The position numbers and the translations under genes were made by a program. Positions 48,229 to 57,927 of a stretch of 64,000 nt of DNA are shown here, piece after piece. How positions within the stretch are numbered: the stretch's first letter is position 1; the number at the start of each line of letters is the position of its first letter. Origin of the DNA: Neptunicella marina (GTDB lineage Bacteria > Pseudomonadota > Gammaproteobacteria > Enterobacterales > Alteromonadaceae); contig NZ_JACNEP010000005.1 in assembly GCF_014270035.1 (NCBI RefSeq), positions 186,001 to 250,000 of the forward strand, read 5' to 3'. The notes below the pieces were generated by a model. It worked only from the letters and a program-made list of their open reading frames with translations, had not been told where the DNA came from and did not search any database.

Positions 48229-49557
48229 ATGTTTCGTGCCCAACATTTATTTGGAACGCTACTTATCCTGTGTAGCCTGCCATTTTCGTCTTACGCGACC
48301 AACGACCCCGATAAACCAATATCGATCAACAAGGCAGAATATCAAAAGAAACTCGAGGGCTTCTGGTTAGGTTTAAATATTGCGAACTGGACCGGGCTGG
48401 TAACTGAAATGGATAAAGTGGAACCTCCGTTTTATACAAACAAAGACTGGGGAACCGCCGATCAAAAAAACATCTGGGGTAACTATGTACCCCATAGCCG
48501 CACAATAGATTTTTATCTGGGTAAAGCATCGGAACCCTGGGGTGCGGACGATGACAGCGATATGGAATATCTCTATCTGGATTTACTTAGCCAGAGTGAC
48601 AATCCCATGGTCAGCGGGCAACAAATTGCGCAAAGTTGGATTAAACATATTTACACCAATGAAGACGCACCGGTTTCCAACGACACCGGCGAAAAGGAAA
48701 ACTTTTTGTGGGTATCCAATGAAAGAGCGCTGGAATTAATGCATCAGGGCATAGTACCACCAGCCACCAGCGAGCCTGAAAATAATCCGCACTTTGCCCG
48801 TATTGATGCACAACTCACTACCGAGCTATTTGGTTTATTGGCGCCGATGGCACCACAAACCGCATTAAAACTGGCGGAAGTACCTATTCGTACCACAGCT
48901 AAAAATGATGCCGCCTGGATAGCGCAGTTTTATGTTGTGATGCATTCGTTAGCGGTGGGTATCGATAATCAGCAACCGATTCAACCTCAGTTAATTTCAG
49001 TAGCACAGCAGGCACGAAAGGTTTTACCTGCCGGTTCTTACGCAGCGAAAATGTATGACTTTGTCTGGCGGTCTTACCTCAGCAATCCCGACAAACAGCA
49101 CTGGGAATTAACCCGCGATGCGATTTATCAGCGTTATCAGGCCAGTTCCCATGACGGCTATACCTACGAAACCTCATTTGATGCAGGCATTAATTTCGCA
49201 GCCAGTCTGGTCAGTTTGTTTTATGGCGAAGGCGATTATAAAAAGACGATTCAGATAGGGACATTGGCCGGTTGGGATTCAGACAACCCAACGGCAACAT
49301 GGGGTGGTTTACTTGGCTTTATTTTAGGAATAGAACAACTGGAAGCGCAGTTCGCTCCGCATTCGTTCTCACATGATTACCATATTCTGCGTACCCGACG
49401 TAACTTTGCCGACCATACTCCCAATCACGCAGGAGAAGATAACTTTTCGCTGATGGCAGATCGGACGCTTAAGGTAATAGACAAGGTCGTGCAACAATCT
49501 TTAAACGGAACAGTAGATAACCAGCAGCACAGTTGGACATTCGAACAAGGGCAATAA
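48229..49557 (+). CDS. Exported ADP-ribosylglycohydrolase-superfamily protein
   Basis: The 442-residue protein has a signal peptide (about residues 1-23, cleaved near SYAT) and the fold of the ADP-ribosylglycohydrolase superfamily. The N-terminal GFWLGLNIANWTG (44-56), the acidic DDDSD at 107-111 and GWDSDNPTATWGG at 348-360 match the positions of the magnesium-binding acidic residues of this family. A cytoplasmic enzyme would be normal for this family, so export is unusual; the substrate may be a nucleoside or ADP-ribose derivative in the periplasm, or something unrelated. AAGGA lies before the ATG. The gene has its own terminator, shared with the facing M20 gene. Confidence 0.82.
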   Translation: MFRAQHLFGTLLILCSLPFSSYATNDPDKPISINKAEYQKKLEGFWLGLNIANWTGLVTEMDKVEPPFYTNKDWGTADQKNIWGNYVPHSRTIDFYLGKASEPWGADDDSDMEYLYLDLLSQSDNPMVSGQQIAQSWIKHIYTNEDAPVSNDTGEKENFLWVSNERALELMHQGIVPPATSEPENNPHFARIDAQLTTELFGLLAPMAPQTALKLAEVPIRTTAKNDAAWIAQFYVVMHSLAVGIDNQQPIQPQLISVAQQARKVLPAGSYAAKMYDFVWRSYLSNPDKQHWELTRDAIYQRYQASSHDGYTYETSFDAGINFAASLVSLFYGEGDYKKTIQIGTLAGWDSDNPTATWGGLLGFILGIEQLEAQFAPHSFSHDYHILRTRRNFADHTPNHAGEDNFSLMADRTLKVIDKVVQQSLNGTVDNQQHSWTFEQGQ

Positions 49558-49559
49558 TG

Positions 49560-49584
49560 AAGGGGAGCTTATGCTCCCCTTTTT
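49560..49584. terminator. Bidirectional terminator
   Basis: The perfect stem AAGGGGAGC / GCTCCCCTT with a TTAT loop and a T run lies between the converging ADP-ribosylglycohydrolase-like and M20 peptidase genes. Confidence 0.88.
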
Positions 49585-49586
49585 GT

Positions 49587-51080
49587 TTATTTTGCCAGTT
49601 CGATTAACACCGCGGTGTACATCTTTAAGTTCAGCGATAACTGCTGTTCAGTAATAAACTCATGTTCTGAGTGCCCGGTATACACTGCACCCGGCATCGA
49701 TGGACCAAAGCTCACCGCATTAGGGAATAAGCGTGAGTTAGTACCACCACCAATCGAAATCGGTTTAGCATCTTTAATCCCGGTGTAATGGGAAAATACA
49801 TCTATCAAGGTTGGAATTTGTGGTGCACTGGTTTGCACAAACGGGTCACCAATCTGATTTTTATTTTCAGGAACGGTAATACTGTTTTTGTGCGCCCAGT
49901 TATTTAATGCAGCGCTGATCTGCTGTTCTAACTGCTGTGCAGTTTTGCCACGTGGACGACGAATATTAATATTTAGCTGTACCCCGTCATCTTGTTGTTT
50001 GATCACCGTTGGCTGCACTGTCATTGGTCCCATAAAGTCATCGGCGTAAGCTATATCACCAAATTTTTTACCGTACAAACCTGTACCAAGATTGTCGTTG
50101 ATGAAATTAACCATGGCACCGGCTGCATTGAACGGCCAGTGTTTCACCGCCAGAATATCCGCCAGATAAGTAATCGCATTTATGCCATCTTCCGGTTTAG
50201 AACTATGCGCGGATACACCTAATGCGGTGATGGTTAACTCATCGTTGGTTAAATCAAAGCGGTACTTCATGCCCTGTTGCAAAGCGGCACGTTGTTTTAT
50301 TTTATCCAGTAACGCCTGATCAGCATGGCCTAATAATACCCTGGCATCTTCAGGAATTTGGCTACCAAAAAAACCACCTTCAAAACGTTTGATATAAGCT
50401 TGTTCCGGGGTTTGTGCCAACTGATCGCTGAAGTTAAAGCTTAAGGTACCATAACCTTTTTCCGCAGTTACCGCCGGGTATTCAGCATCAATGGTAATGT
50501 TGGTTTGAGGCAAATCATGTTGCTTAACAAATTCAATCAAAGGACCCCAGTCTGATTCTTCCGCCATATAAACATACAGTTCGATACGTTTATTCAGTGC
50601 GATTTTCTGATCTTTGATCGCTTTCATTGCATATAAAGCGGTAGAGATAGGCCCTTTATCATCTTCGGTGCCGCGACCTAACAATTTACCGGGTTCAGAG
50701 GTTCTGTCCAGTTTAAACGGTGATTGCGCCCACTTTTTAGGGTTAACTGGCTGTACGTCACCATGGGTGATTACACCAACACGCTGCTCACCCTTACCTA
50801 AACCAATTCGTACGACATAACCAAAGTCCTCAAAATCGAAGCCCAGAGCTTTGGCTTGTTTCGCCAGTTCCGCTTTAAACGCGATATGCTGCGGATTATC
50901 TGTGGCAGATACACCTTCTACTGCCACAGTGTTAAATTGTACTAAATCAGCTAAAGAACTGATCATAGCCTCTTTATAGGTGGCCAGAGCATAATCCGCG
51001 GTTTTTTGCGCCTCGGGAGAAACGGCATGAGAAGACAAGGATACAAAAGCCATCATCGCCAGCAAACTGGGTTTAAACAT
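49587..51080 (-). CDS. Exported M20-family dipeptidase
   Basis: The 497-residue protein has a signal peptide (about residues 1-19) and the zinc site motifs of the M20 family: THGDVQPV, GRGTEDDKGP (catalytic Asp and zinc ligand), MAEESDWG and the final GHSEHEF. The long insert and lid domain (SAHSSKPEDGINAI) resemble PepV and Sapep-like dipeptidases, so it probably splits Xaa-His or other small dipeptides. An AGGAATCG leader precedes the ATG. It lies upstream of the DUF1820 gene on the same strand, about 17 bases apart, and may be co-transcribed with it. Confidence 0.9.
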   Translation of the reverse strand: MFKPSLLAMMAFVSLSSHAVSPEAQKTADYALATYKEAMISSLADLVQFNTVAVEGVSATDNPQHIAFKAELAKQAKALGFDFEDFGYVVRIGLGKGEQRVGVITHGDVQPVNPKKWAQSPFKLDRTSEPGKLLGRGTEDDKGPISTALYAMKAIKDQKIALNKRIELYVYMAEESDWGPLIEFVKQHDLPQTNITIDAEYPAVTAEKGYGTLSFNFSDQLAQTPEQAYIKRFEGGFFGSQIPEDARVLLGHADQALLDKIKQRAALQQGMKYRFDLTNDELTITALGVSAHSSKPEDGINAITYLADILAVKHWPFNAAGAMVNFINDNLGTGLYGKKFGDIAYADDFMGPMTVQPTVIKQQDDGVQLNINIRRPRGKTAQQLEQQISAALNNWAHKNSITVPENKNQIGDPFVQTSAPQIPTLIDVFSHYTGIKDAKPISIGGGTNSRLFPNAVSFGPSMPGAVYTGHSEHEFITEQQLSLNLKMYTAVLIELAK

Positions 51081-51097
51081 GTGTCGATTCCTAATGG

Positions 51098-51421
51098 TTA
51101 TTTTTTGGGGGTATAGACGGGCGTGGGAAATGCCGTCACTTTATCACTCAGCTGTGATATTTTTGCCAGACCCTGTTTGTTTACTTCATCAATACGCAGT
51201 ACGTTGTGCATCGGGATGTAGGTTCGGGTGACATCGGCAAATTCATCTTTTAATTTCTCATGGGATGGATCCAATACCACACTGGTATGGGTATCCCACA
51301 CAAAATCACCAATTTCGACAAAACCAAACATACTGCCCTGACAACATTCACGCACAAAAAGCTCGTAACGCTCACCGTTACTTACAAACTGGATCCGAAA
51401 GAGTGGTTTTTTCGCAGACAT
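51098..51421 (-). CDS. DUF1820 family protein
   Basis: The 107-residue protein matches the DUF1820 family from memory: PLFRIQFVSNGERYELFVRECC near the start, FGFVEIGDFVWDTHTSVVLDPSHEKLKDEF in the middle, and VTRTYIPMHNVLRIDEVNKQG near the end. These small proteins are conserved in gammaproteobacteria and have no known function. It has no signal peptide and is likely cytoplasmic. It lies between the M20 and TetR genes on the same strand. Confidence 0.85.
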   Translation of the reverse strand: MSAKKPLFRIQFVSNGERYELFVRECCQGSMFGFVEIGDFVWDTHTSVVLDPSHEKLKDEFADVTRTYIPMHNVLRIDEVNKQGLAKISQLSDKVTAFPTPVYTPKK

Positions 51422-51504
51422 AAAACACTGATTACAAATATAAAAAGGTGATTTTACCCTGTCGGTTGACTCAGTCCAAATGATCTGCCGGTGAAATTGA
51501 AGAT

Positions 51505-52074
51505 TTATTTATGTAGTGGCCCCAGCAATGCACGGCATGCCAGTTCCAGTTCGTCGGTACCACCGGCCAAAATTGCATTAACCGCAAACCCTTGTACATA
51601 GGATGTTAATTGCAACGCGGTTGATTCAACATTAATTCCAGCCACAACTTGCTGATGCTCAATCGCTTTTTCCAGACAACCAATAAAGCTGATTTGCAGT
51701 TGATCGAGATAATGCCGGCCGACATCGCGAATGTGCTGATCATCAAACCCCAGTTCAGTAATTGCCGATATAAGCAAACAGCCCCGTCCATTAATCAAAC
51801 GGGTATAGGCATTAAAAAACGCTTCAATTGAAGGTAAACCCTGATTGGCCTGCAAATGAGCAATAACGGGGTTGAGAGAGTTTTGCTGATAATGTTCGAT
51901 AACTTTGTAAAAGAAGGCCAACTTACTGCCAAATTCGATATAAAAACCGCGACGATTAAAGTCAGTACGGGCAATAAGCTCATCCATTACCGCCCCGTGA
52001 TAGCCATGTTCCAGAAACACACTGGTGGCCTGCTCTAAAACATACTGCAAATTATATAACGCTTTACGAGGCAT
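51505..52074 (-). CDS. TetR-family transcriptional repressor
   Basis: The 189-residue protein has an N-terminal TetR helix-turn-helix (about residues 10-55, with SVFLEHGYHGAVMDELIA and NRRGFYIEFGSK), and a C-terminal ligand domain resembling the TetR_C group (GRGCLLISAITELGF). Its start is followed seven bases upstream by a perfect 13-base palindrome (52081-52110), so it probably represses itself. Other targets are unknown; the M28 peptidase gene at 52216 lies on the far side of the palindrome. Confidence 0.92.
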   Translation of the reverse strand: MPRKALYNLQYVLEQATSVFLEHGYHGAVMDELIARTDFNRRGFYIEFGSKLAFFYKVIEHYQQNSLNPVIAHLQANQGLPSIEAFFNAYTRLINGRGCLLISAITELGFDDQHIRDVGRHYLDQLQISFIGCLEKAIEHQQVVAGINVESTALQLTSYVQGFAVNAILAGGTDELELACRALLGPLHK

Positions 52075-52080
52075 AATAAA

Positions 52081-52110
52081 AATCTTTAAGAATTGTTATT
52101 CTTAAAGATT
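52081..52110. promoter_or_regulatory. Perfect palindrome, probable operator of the TetR gene
   Basis: The arms AATCTTTAAGAAT (52081-52093) and ATTCTTAAAGATT (52098-52110) are perfect inverted copies around TGTT. It lies 7 bases upstream of the TetR start and about 105 bases from the M28 gene. No T run follows, so it is more likely an operator than a terminator. Confidence 0.75.
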
Positions 52111-52215
52111 AGGTAGTTTACAAATTAAGTCAAGCTGGAATCGATGTGTCAATTAGCTTAAGGTTAGCCACCTGCTTTCGGGCATATTATAAAAATCACT
52201 TACATAGGTTAGTTC

Positions 52216-53871
52216 ATGAAAAGAGTATTGCTTACCTCATTAATACTGGTCGGCCTGATGGGCTGTCAGGATGATGTTAAAAACACAACAACTGCTGCCG
52301 CACCAAAACCGGTAGCGCCACAGGCTGATGTAAATAAAATTAAAGCCCACATTGAGTTTTTAGCGGATGATTTATTAGAAGGCCGTGATACCGGCAGTCG
52401 CGGTCACGAAATTGCGGCACGTTATATAGCCTCGCAATTTACCCAACTAAACCTAAAACCTGCAGGTGATGATGGTAGTTATTTGCAACGCATTCCGTTC
52501 CGTCAGGCATTTTTGGAACAAGATTCTCCTAAATTGAGTCTGACCACCGCTGAAGGCACGCAACAACTGGAATACCCTAAAGAATATATTACCGGTGCCA
52601 GCACCGTCAGTGAGAATTCGGCGGTTGAAGGCAAATTAGTGTTTGTCGGCTACGGCATTATTGCCCCGGAACTAAATCATGACGATTATGCTGATTTAGA
52701 CGTGGATGGCAAAATTGTGGTGATGTTAACCGGTAAGCCAAAATCCTTCCCCAGCGAAGAAGGCGCGCACTTCGCATCGCGTTATGAAAAAGCACGTTAC
52801 GCTGCCGAACATGGCGCGATTGGTATGATCACCATTTCTACCCCACTGGGTGAAAAGGTACGTCCTTACCAAAACCTACTGAATTATATCCACACCCCTC
52901 GTGTGAGCTGGCTGGATAAAGAAGGCAATCCGCACGGTGCATTCCCACAAATTAAAGATTCTGCCTATTTCAGCAAAGAAGCCGCCGCTAAGTTATTTGC
53001 TGGCGCACAAAAGTCGCTGGATGACATTTATGCAGAACTTGAAGACGACAAATCGCCAAAAGGTTTTGCACTGGATGCCAGCATTAACATGAGCAAAACC
53101 AGCACACATAAAGCGATTAGCAGCCCGAATGTGGCAGCCGTTTTAACGGGTAGTGATCCTGAATTGCGCAAAGAGTTTGTGGTATACAGCGCCCACTCTG
53201 ACCACATTGGCATCGCCAAAACCGTTAAAAAAGACAAAATTAATAATGGTGCAATGGATAACGCAACCGGTACCGCCATGTTAATCGAAACCGCTCGCCT
53301 CATGAGTCAGGGTCCGGCACCAAAACGTTCAGTACTGTTTTTAGCGGTAACCGGTGAAGAAAAAGGCCTGTTAGGTGCCGATTATTATGCGCATAACCCA
53401 ACGGTGCCAATTAAAAATATTGTGGCGGATGTGAATCTGGATATGCCAGTTCTAACTTACGAATTCAGCGATATCATTGCTTTTGGCGCTAATCATAGCG
53501 ACCTGAATGACACAGTGAGCCAGGCAGCGAAAAATGCAGGTTTAACCTTAAGCCCGGATCCTATGCCAGAACAGGCTATTTTCACCCGTTCAGATCACTA
53601 TGCGTTTGTAAAACAAGGTGTACCATCGGTATTTGTTATTCCCGGTTGGACATCCACCGATCCCAACGTTGATGGTGGCAAAATGTTTAATGAGTTCCTG
53701 CATACCAACTATCACAAACCTTCAGATGATATGAGTCAGGACTTTAACTGGAACGCTGCCAAAAAGTTTGCTGAAGTAAACTTAGAAATTGGTACTACCA
53801 TAGCGAACCAGACTAAACGTCCGGCATGGAACCAGGGTGACTTCTTTGGTGATACTTTTACTAAGAAATAA
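52216..53871 (+). CDS. M28-family metallopeptidase, lipoprotein
   Basis: The 551-residue protein has a lipoprotein signal with lipobox LMGC and belongs to the M28 (bacterial leucyl aminopeptidase-like) group. Catalytic-zinc motifs are visible in VYSAHSDHIGI, GAMDNATGTAML, LAVTGEEKGLLGADYY (Glu base) and NLDMP, and a PA-type insert lies near residues 125-280. The C-terminal HTNYHKPSDD provides the last zinc-ligand region. AGGTTAG precedes the ATG. It is a separate unit ending in a strong terminator. Its relation to the adjacent TetR palindrome is unknown. Confidence 0.9.
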   Translation: MKRVLLTSLILVGLMGCQDDVKNTTTAAAPKPVAPQADVNKIKAHIEFLADDLLEGRDTGSRGHEIAARYIASQFTQLNLKPAGDDGSYLQRIPFRQAFLEQDSPKLSLTTAEGTQQLEYPKEYITGASTVSENSAVEGKLVFVGYGIIAPELNHDDYADLDVDGKIVVMLTGKPKSFPSEEGAHFASRYEKARYAAEHGAIGMITISTPLGEKVRPYQNLLNYIHTPRVSWLDKEGNPHGAFPQIKDSAYFSKEAAAKLFAGAQKSLDDIYAELEDDKSPKGFALDASINMSKTSTHKAISSPNVAAVLTGSDPELRKEFVVYSAHSDHIGIAKTVKKDKINNGAMDNATGTAMLIETARLMSQGPAPKRSVLFLAVTGEEKGLLGADYYAHNPTVPIKNIVADVNLDMPVLTYEFSDIIAFGANHSDLNDTVSQAAKNAGLTLSPDPMPEQAIFTRSDHYAFVKQGVPSVFVIPGWTSTDPNVDGGKMFNEFLHTNYHKPSDDMSQDFNWNAAKKFAEVNLEIGTTIANQTKRPAWNQGDFFGDTFTKK

Positions 53872-53891
53872 TTGATTGGTTTTACAGATAC

Positions 53892-53919
53892 AAAAAACGC
53901 GGCAATAGCCGCGTTTTTT
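53892..53919. terminator. Bidirectional terminator between the M28 gene and slmA
   Basis: The perfect 12-base stem AAAAAACGCGGC / GCCGCGTTTTTT with an AATA loop is flanked by A and T runs, so it works in both directions. Confidence 0.92.
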
Positions 53920-53933
53920 ATGCAAAAGATAAC

Positions 53934-54524
53934 TTAAGCAAAAAATTGATTACGGATAAATTTCCACTGCTCGGCGAAACCTTCGGTCGGGCGTTTAGTG
54001 AATTCACTGCGCACAAATTTATTAATGCGACCATCGGCATAACACACCAGAATATTGGCCACATGCGCTTCATCAGTCGCCAGCGATTTGCCTTCACGCA
54101 ATTTACGCTCACGCAAAACCTGACGCAACTGGGTTTCTAAACGTTCAAACAACTGTGCGATACGGTCGCGTAAACGCTCTTGTTCACCCATTAGTGCGTC
54201 ACCATTAAGAATGCGGGTAATGCCCGGATTTTTTTCCGCAAAACCCAAAAGCAATTGCAGGATCATCTGACAACGTACTGTGGCTTCTTTTTCTTCATCG
54301 AGAATTTTATTGATACGCGAAAAAAGCGTTTCTTCAATAAACTCGATCAAGCCTTCAAACATACGTGCTTTACTGGGGAAATGACGATACAACGCCGCTT
54401 CAGACACACCTACTTCAGCCGCCAGTTTGGCCGTAGTAATACGCTGACCTGGGTTAGTTTCCAGCATGCTGGCCAATGATTGTAAAATTTGAGCCCGGCG
54501 ATTTGAGCGTTTTTTAACAGCCAT
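53934..54524 (-). CDS. slmA: Nucleoid occlusion factor SlmA
   Basis: SlmA binds chromosome sites and blocks FtsZ ring formation over the nucleoid. The 196-residue TetR-fold protein matches E. coli SlmA (198 residues): a basic [20 protein letters not shown] start, the helix-turn-helix [24 protein letters not shown], and [21 protein letters not shown]. It ends RNQFFA, as in the family. It is the last gene of coaBC-dut-slmA on the minus strand, the same order as in enterics, with dut 15 bases upstream. Confidence 0.96.
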   Translation of the reverse strand: MAVKKRSNRRAQILQSLASMLETNPGQRITTAKLAAEVGVSEAALYRHFPSKARMFEGLIEFIEETLFSRINKILDEEKEATVRCQMILQLLLGFAEKNPGITRILNGDALMGEQERLRDRIAQLFERLETQLRQVLRERKLREGKSLATDEAHVANILVCYADGRINKFVRSEFTKRPTEGFAEQWKFIRNQFFA

Positions 54525-54539
54525 GTGTATTCCCTATTG

Positions 54540-54995
54540 TTATTGACGACCAGAGGAGCCAAAGCCACCCTGTCCACGTTCACTTTGTGTAAAGTCGTTT
54601 ACCAGATTAAAACTGGCTTGCACTACAGGCATAAATACTAATTGCGCAATACGGTCACCCGGCTCTACCGTAAACTCAGTATTGCCACGGTTCCACATCG
54701 AAACCATCAACGGCCCCTGATAATCAGAGTCGATTAATCCCACCAAATTGCCTAAGACTATGCCGTGTTTATGCCCCAAACCTGAGCGCGGTAAAATAGT
54801 CGCACACAAGTTTGCATCACCAATATAAATAGAGATGCCGGTGGGAATTAAATGGGTTTCACCCGGTTGCAACGTTAGCGCCTGGTCTAAACAAGCACGT
54901 AAATCTAAGCCTGCTGAGCCAGGTGTTGCGTATTCGGGTAACGGAAAGGTATCACCAATTCTGGGATCAAGGATTTTTAAATCAATTTTATGCAT
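54540..54995 (-). CDS. dut: Deoxyuridine 5'-triphosphate nucleotidohydrolase
   Basis: Dut hydrolyses dUTP to dUMP and keeps uracil out of DNA. The 151-residue protein has the five dUTPase motifs, including [12 protein letters not shown] (motif 1), [12 protein letters not shown] (motif 2), [15 protein letters not shown] (motif 3), [11 protein letters not shown] (motif 4) and the C-terminal GRGGFGSSG-like [12 protein letters not shown] (motif 5). Length matches E. coli (152). It overlaps coaBC by 8 bases, so coupled translation is likely. Confidence 0.97.
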   Translation of the reverse strand: MHKIDLKILDPRIGDTFPLPEYATPGSAGLDLRACLDQALTLQPGETHLIPTGISIYIGDANLCATILPRSGLGHKHGIVLGNLVGLIDSDYQGPLMVSMWNRGNTEFTVEPGDRIAQLVFMPVVQASFNLVNDFTQSERGQGGFGSSGRQ

Positions 54996-56187
54996 TATCG
55001 TAGTGTTGATTCATTAGTGTTAATAACTGATACGCCAGCATATCTTTATTATTTTTTGCCAGACGTTGTTGCCCACCGGGCCAGAATATACTCAGAGCGT
55101 TATGATCACTGTTAAAACCAATCGATGTATCTGATACATCGTTAGCGGCAATCATATTCAACTTTTTACGTTTAAGTTTGTCTTGAGCATAGTGACTCAG
55201 ATCATGGGTTTCAGCAGCAAATCCTACCGTAAAAGGAGGTTTAGGTAACGCTGCAACGCTAGCTAGAATATCAGGGTTTTTTACAAAAGTAAGTGACAAC
55301 TTATCATTGTCTTTCTTAATTTTTTGTGACATGACCTCATCCACACGATAATCCGCCACGGCCGCACAACCAATAAAAACATTATGTTTATCAACCTGTT
55401 GCATTACAGCATCATACATTTGCTGCGCTGATTTCACCCCGATAAATTCACAACCTGCAGGCGGATTTAAACGAGTAGGTCCAGAGACTAACGTGACTGT
55501 GGCGCCCAGTTTTTGTGCGGCAATGGCTAACGCGTATCCCATTTTCCCCGAGCTGTGATTTGATAAATAACGTACCGGATCAATTGCTTCCTGAGTGGGT
55601 CCCGCGGTAATCAAAATCGATTTACCCGCCAAAATTTGCGGCTGGTTTTGCTCAGCCAACGCTTCAACTAACTCGACAGGCTCTAACATTCTGCCCGCGC
55701 CAACATCTCCACATGCCTGCTCGCCTTCTGCCGGGCCTAAAATCTGATACCCCCGTTTTGCTAATTCAGCAATGTTTTGCTGAGTTATGGCGGCTTTCCA
55801 CATTTGTTGATTCATGGCAGGTGCAATAAACACCGGGGCATCGGTAGCTAAACAAATAGTTGATAACAAATCATCCGCCAGACCATGGGTGATTTTAGCA
55901 AGGGTATTTGCTGTAGCTGGCGCGATTAACAACATATCAGCCCAGCGCGCCAATTCGATATGTCCCATTGCGGCTTCTGCGGCGGGATCAAGTAAGTCAC
56001 ATGCCACTTCAAAACCGGATACCGCTTGCAAGGATAAGGGACTGACAAATTCCAATGCAGATTTGGTTGCCACTACACGCACATTGGCACCAGCCGCTTT
56101 TAATTTACGCACTAAATCAGGACATTTATAAGCGGCAATACCACCACTGATACCCAACAGTACATTTTTATTGGTTAAGGTCGTCAT
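54988..56187 (-). CDS. coaBC: Bifunctional phosphopantothenoylcysteine synthetase/decarboxylase CoaBC
   Basis: CoaBC adds cysteine to phosphopantothenate and decarboxylates the product in coenzyme A synthesis. The 399-residue protein has the N-terminal flavin-dependent CoaC domain with [16 protein letters not shown], the catalytic histidine region [20 protein letters not shown] and the [10 protein letters not shown] cysteine motif. The C-terminal CoaB domain has [18 protein letters not shown] and [18 protein letters not shown]. It is the first gene of the coaBC-dut-slmA unit and diverges from radC across 170 bases. Confidence 0.97.
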   Translation of the reverse strand: MTTLTNKNVLLGISGGIAAYKCPDLVRKLKAAGANVRVVATKSALEFVSPLSLQAVSGFEVACDLLDPAAEAAMGHIELARWADMLLIAPATANTLAKITHGLADDLLSTICLATDAPVFIAPAMNQQMWKAAITQQNIAELAKRGYQILGPAEGEQACGDVGAGRMLEPVELVEALAEQNQPQILAGKSILITAGPTQEAIDPVRYLSNHSSGKMGYALAIAAQKLGATVTLVSGPTRLNPPAGCEFIGVKSAQQMYDAVMQQVDKHNVFIGCAAVADYRVDEVMSQKIKKDNDKLSLTFVKNPDILASVAALPKPPFTVGFAAETHDLSHYAQDKLKRKKLNMIAANDVSDTSIGFNSDHNALSIFWPGGQQRLAKNNKDMLAYQLLTLMNQHYDNA

Positions 56188-56357
56188 TGATTACTTGGTT
56201 ATTCTCTTTAAGTTGGTCTACAAATCGCGCTTTGAACGAGAGTAATCTGCCTATCCTGCCAGATCACAACAGGTTTGTTTATGATTTTTATTCTACGCTT
56301 GATGTAGTTATTTGCTTCATTCTAAAAACAATTTACTCATCAGAACAGGATGTTTTT

Positions 56358-57032
56358 GTGAAAATTACCGACTGGCCAGCGGCAGAACGCCCACGAGAAA
56401 AGTTACTGCAACAAGGAGCGGAGCGCTTATCCGATGCCGAACTGGTGGCTATATTCTTACGAACCGGCATTACGGGATTAAGTGCAGTCGATTTAGCCAG
56501 ACAACTCTTAAATCAGTTTGGCAGTTTGCGCCAGATGTTAAATGCCTCTCAACAACAATTTTGCAGTGTGAAAGGCCTGGGGCAAGCTAAATATGTTCAA
56601 TTGCAGGCTTGTATTGAAATGACCCGCCGCTTCCTGGCCGAATCGCTGCCCGAACGCAAACCACTGCAAAGCGCCTCCGACACGCGCAACTATTTAATTG
56701 GCGAATTAAGAGACGAACCCAACGAAGTTTTCGCCATGATATTGCTGGATAACCAACACCGGGTTATTCGTTTTCAACCGGTATTTTTTGGCACCATAGA
56801 TGCGGCAGCGGTTTACCCCAGAGTGCTGGTAAAACTGGCTCTGGAAACCAACGCAGCGGCGGTAATTTTGGCGCACAACCATCCTTCTGGCATTGCCGAG
56901 CCCAGCGAGGCCGATAAACGCATTACCCGCCGAGTTATCGATGCAATGAATCTGGTTGATATCCGTGTCCTGGATCATTTTGTGGTGGGTGATAATCAGG
57001 CGGTATCCTTTGCTGAACGAGGATTACTGTAA
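56358..57032 (+). CDS. radC: RadC/JAB-domain protein
   Basis: RadC is a MPN/JAMM-fold protein found beside coaBC-dut and rpmB; a DNA repair role was proposed but is not firm. The 224-residue protein has an N-terminal helical UPF0758 domain (about 1-95) and a C-terminal JAB domain with E123, the metal motif HNHPSG (H173, H175) and D186. The GTG start at 56358 is supported by an AGGA seven bases before it and by family length (E. coli 222); upstream codons in the same frame to 56187 give a non-conserved extension. Two glycosyltransferase genes separate it from rpmB here. Confidence 0.93.
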   Translation: MKITDWPAAERPREKLLQQGAERLSDAELVAIFLRTGITGLSAVDLARQLLNQFGSLRQMLNASQQQFCSVKGLGQAKYVQLQACIEMTRRFLAESLPERKPLQSASDTRNYLIGELRDEPNEVFAMILLDNQHRVIRFQPVFFGTIDAAAVYPRVLVKLALETNAAAVILAHNHPSGIAEPSEADKRITRRVIDAMNLVDIRVLDHFVVGDNQAVSFAERGLL

Positions 57033-57113
57033 TTTGGCTATAGCCTTATCTCAATGACTTTGGGGCCCATTTTTGTTATCCTATTAACCATTCGCGTCCA
57101 ATAAAAATTATAA

Positions 57114-57926
57114 ATGAAAGTATCCGTTATTTTTTCAACCTATAACTCGCCTGACTGGATGGAAAAGGTGCTCTGGGGCTTCCATTTTCAAACTTATCAA
57201 AACTTTGAAATTATCATCGCTGATGATGGTTCACTTGAAGAAACACGCGAACGCATAGCTCAGTTTGAGCAGCAATCCGGACGAAAAATAAAACACGTTT
57301 GGCAGGAAGACAATGGCTTTCAAAAATGCCAGATACTAAATAAAGCCATTGTCACCACTGAAGGTGAATATCTTATTTTCACGGATGGTGATTGCATTCC
57401 ACGTAGCGACTTCATTCAAGCTCACGTTGATAATGCCAAACCCGGGCATTTTTTATCCGGTGGTTATTTTAAGCTACCGATGGATATCAGTCATAAAATT
57501 ACCAAAGAAGATATCCAAAAGGGTGTCATTTTTGATGCCGATTGGCTAATTGCAAATGGATTAAAAAAGACACATAAGCTTATGAAACTAAATGCCAAAG
57601 GATGGCGCAAAGCACTGTTGAATAAATTCACGCCCACCACACCAAGTTGGAATGGGCATAATGCATCCTGTTGGCGTGAGTTGATTGTGGCAGCTAATGG
57701 CTTTGATGAACGTATGCAATATGGGGGAGAAGACAGAGAATTTGGTGAAAGACTGGTTAATAGTGGCATTAAACCAATCCAAATTCGTTATTCCGCAATT
57801 TGTGTGCATCTCGATCATGCACGTGGTTATGTTAAGCCAGAAATGATCGCTCAGAACAAAGCTATTCGAGCAGAAACCAAAGTCAACAAAGTTACCAGAA
57901 CTCCTTTCGGTATAGAAAAGGTCTAA
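57114..57926 (+). CDS. Family 2 glycosyltransferase with GT7-like C-terminus
   Basis: The 270-residue protein has a GT-A fold of family 2: SVIFSTYNSPDWMEKVLWG at the N-terminus, the IIIADDGSLEETRERI nucleotide-binding motif and a DXD-type metal site FTDGDCIP (D91-D93). A GFDERMQYGGEDREFGERL segment near residues 195-215 matches the galactosyltransferase C-terminal (GT7_C) motif. The donor and acceptor sugars are unknown; LPS core or lipo-oligosaccharide assembly is likely because a GT25 gene follows one base after its stop. No strong Shine-Dalgarno sequence precedes the ATG. Confidence 0.88.
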   Translation: MKVSVIFSTYNSPDWMEKVLWGFHFQTYQNFEIIIADDGSLEETRERIAQFEQQSGRKIKHVWQEDNGFQKCQILNKAIVTTEGEYLIFTDGDCIPRSDFIQAHVDNAKPGHFLSGGYFKLPMDISHKITKEDIQKGVIFDADWLIANGLKKTHKLMKLNAKGWRKALLNKFTPTTPSWNGHNASCWRELIVAANGFDERMQYGGEDREFGERLVNSGIKPIQIRYSAICVHLDHARGYVKPEMIAQNKAIRAETKVNKVTRTPFGIEKV

Positions 57927-57927
57927 A

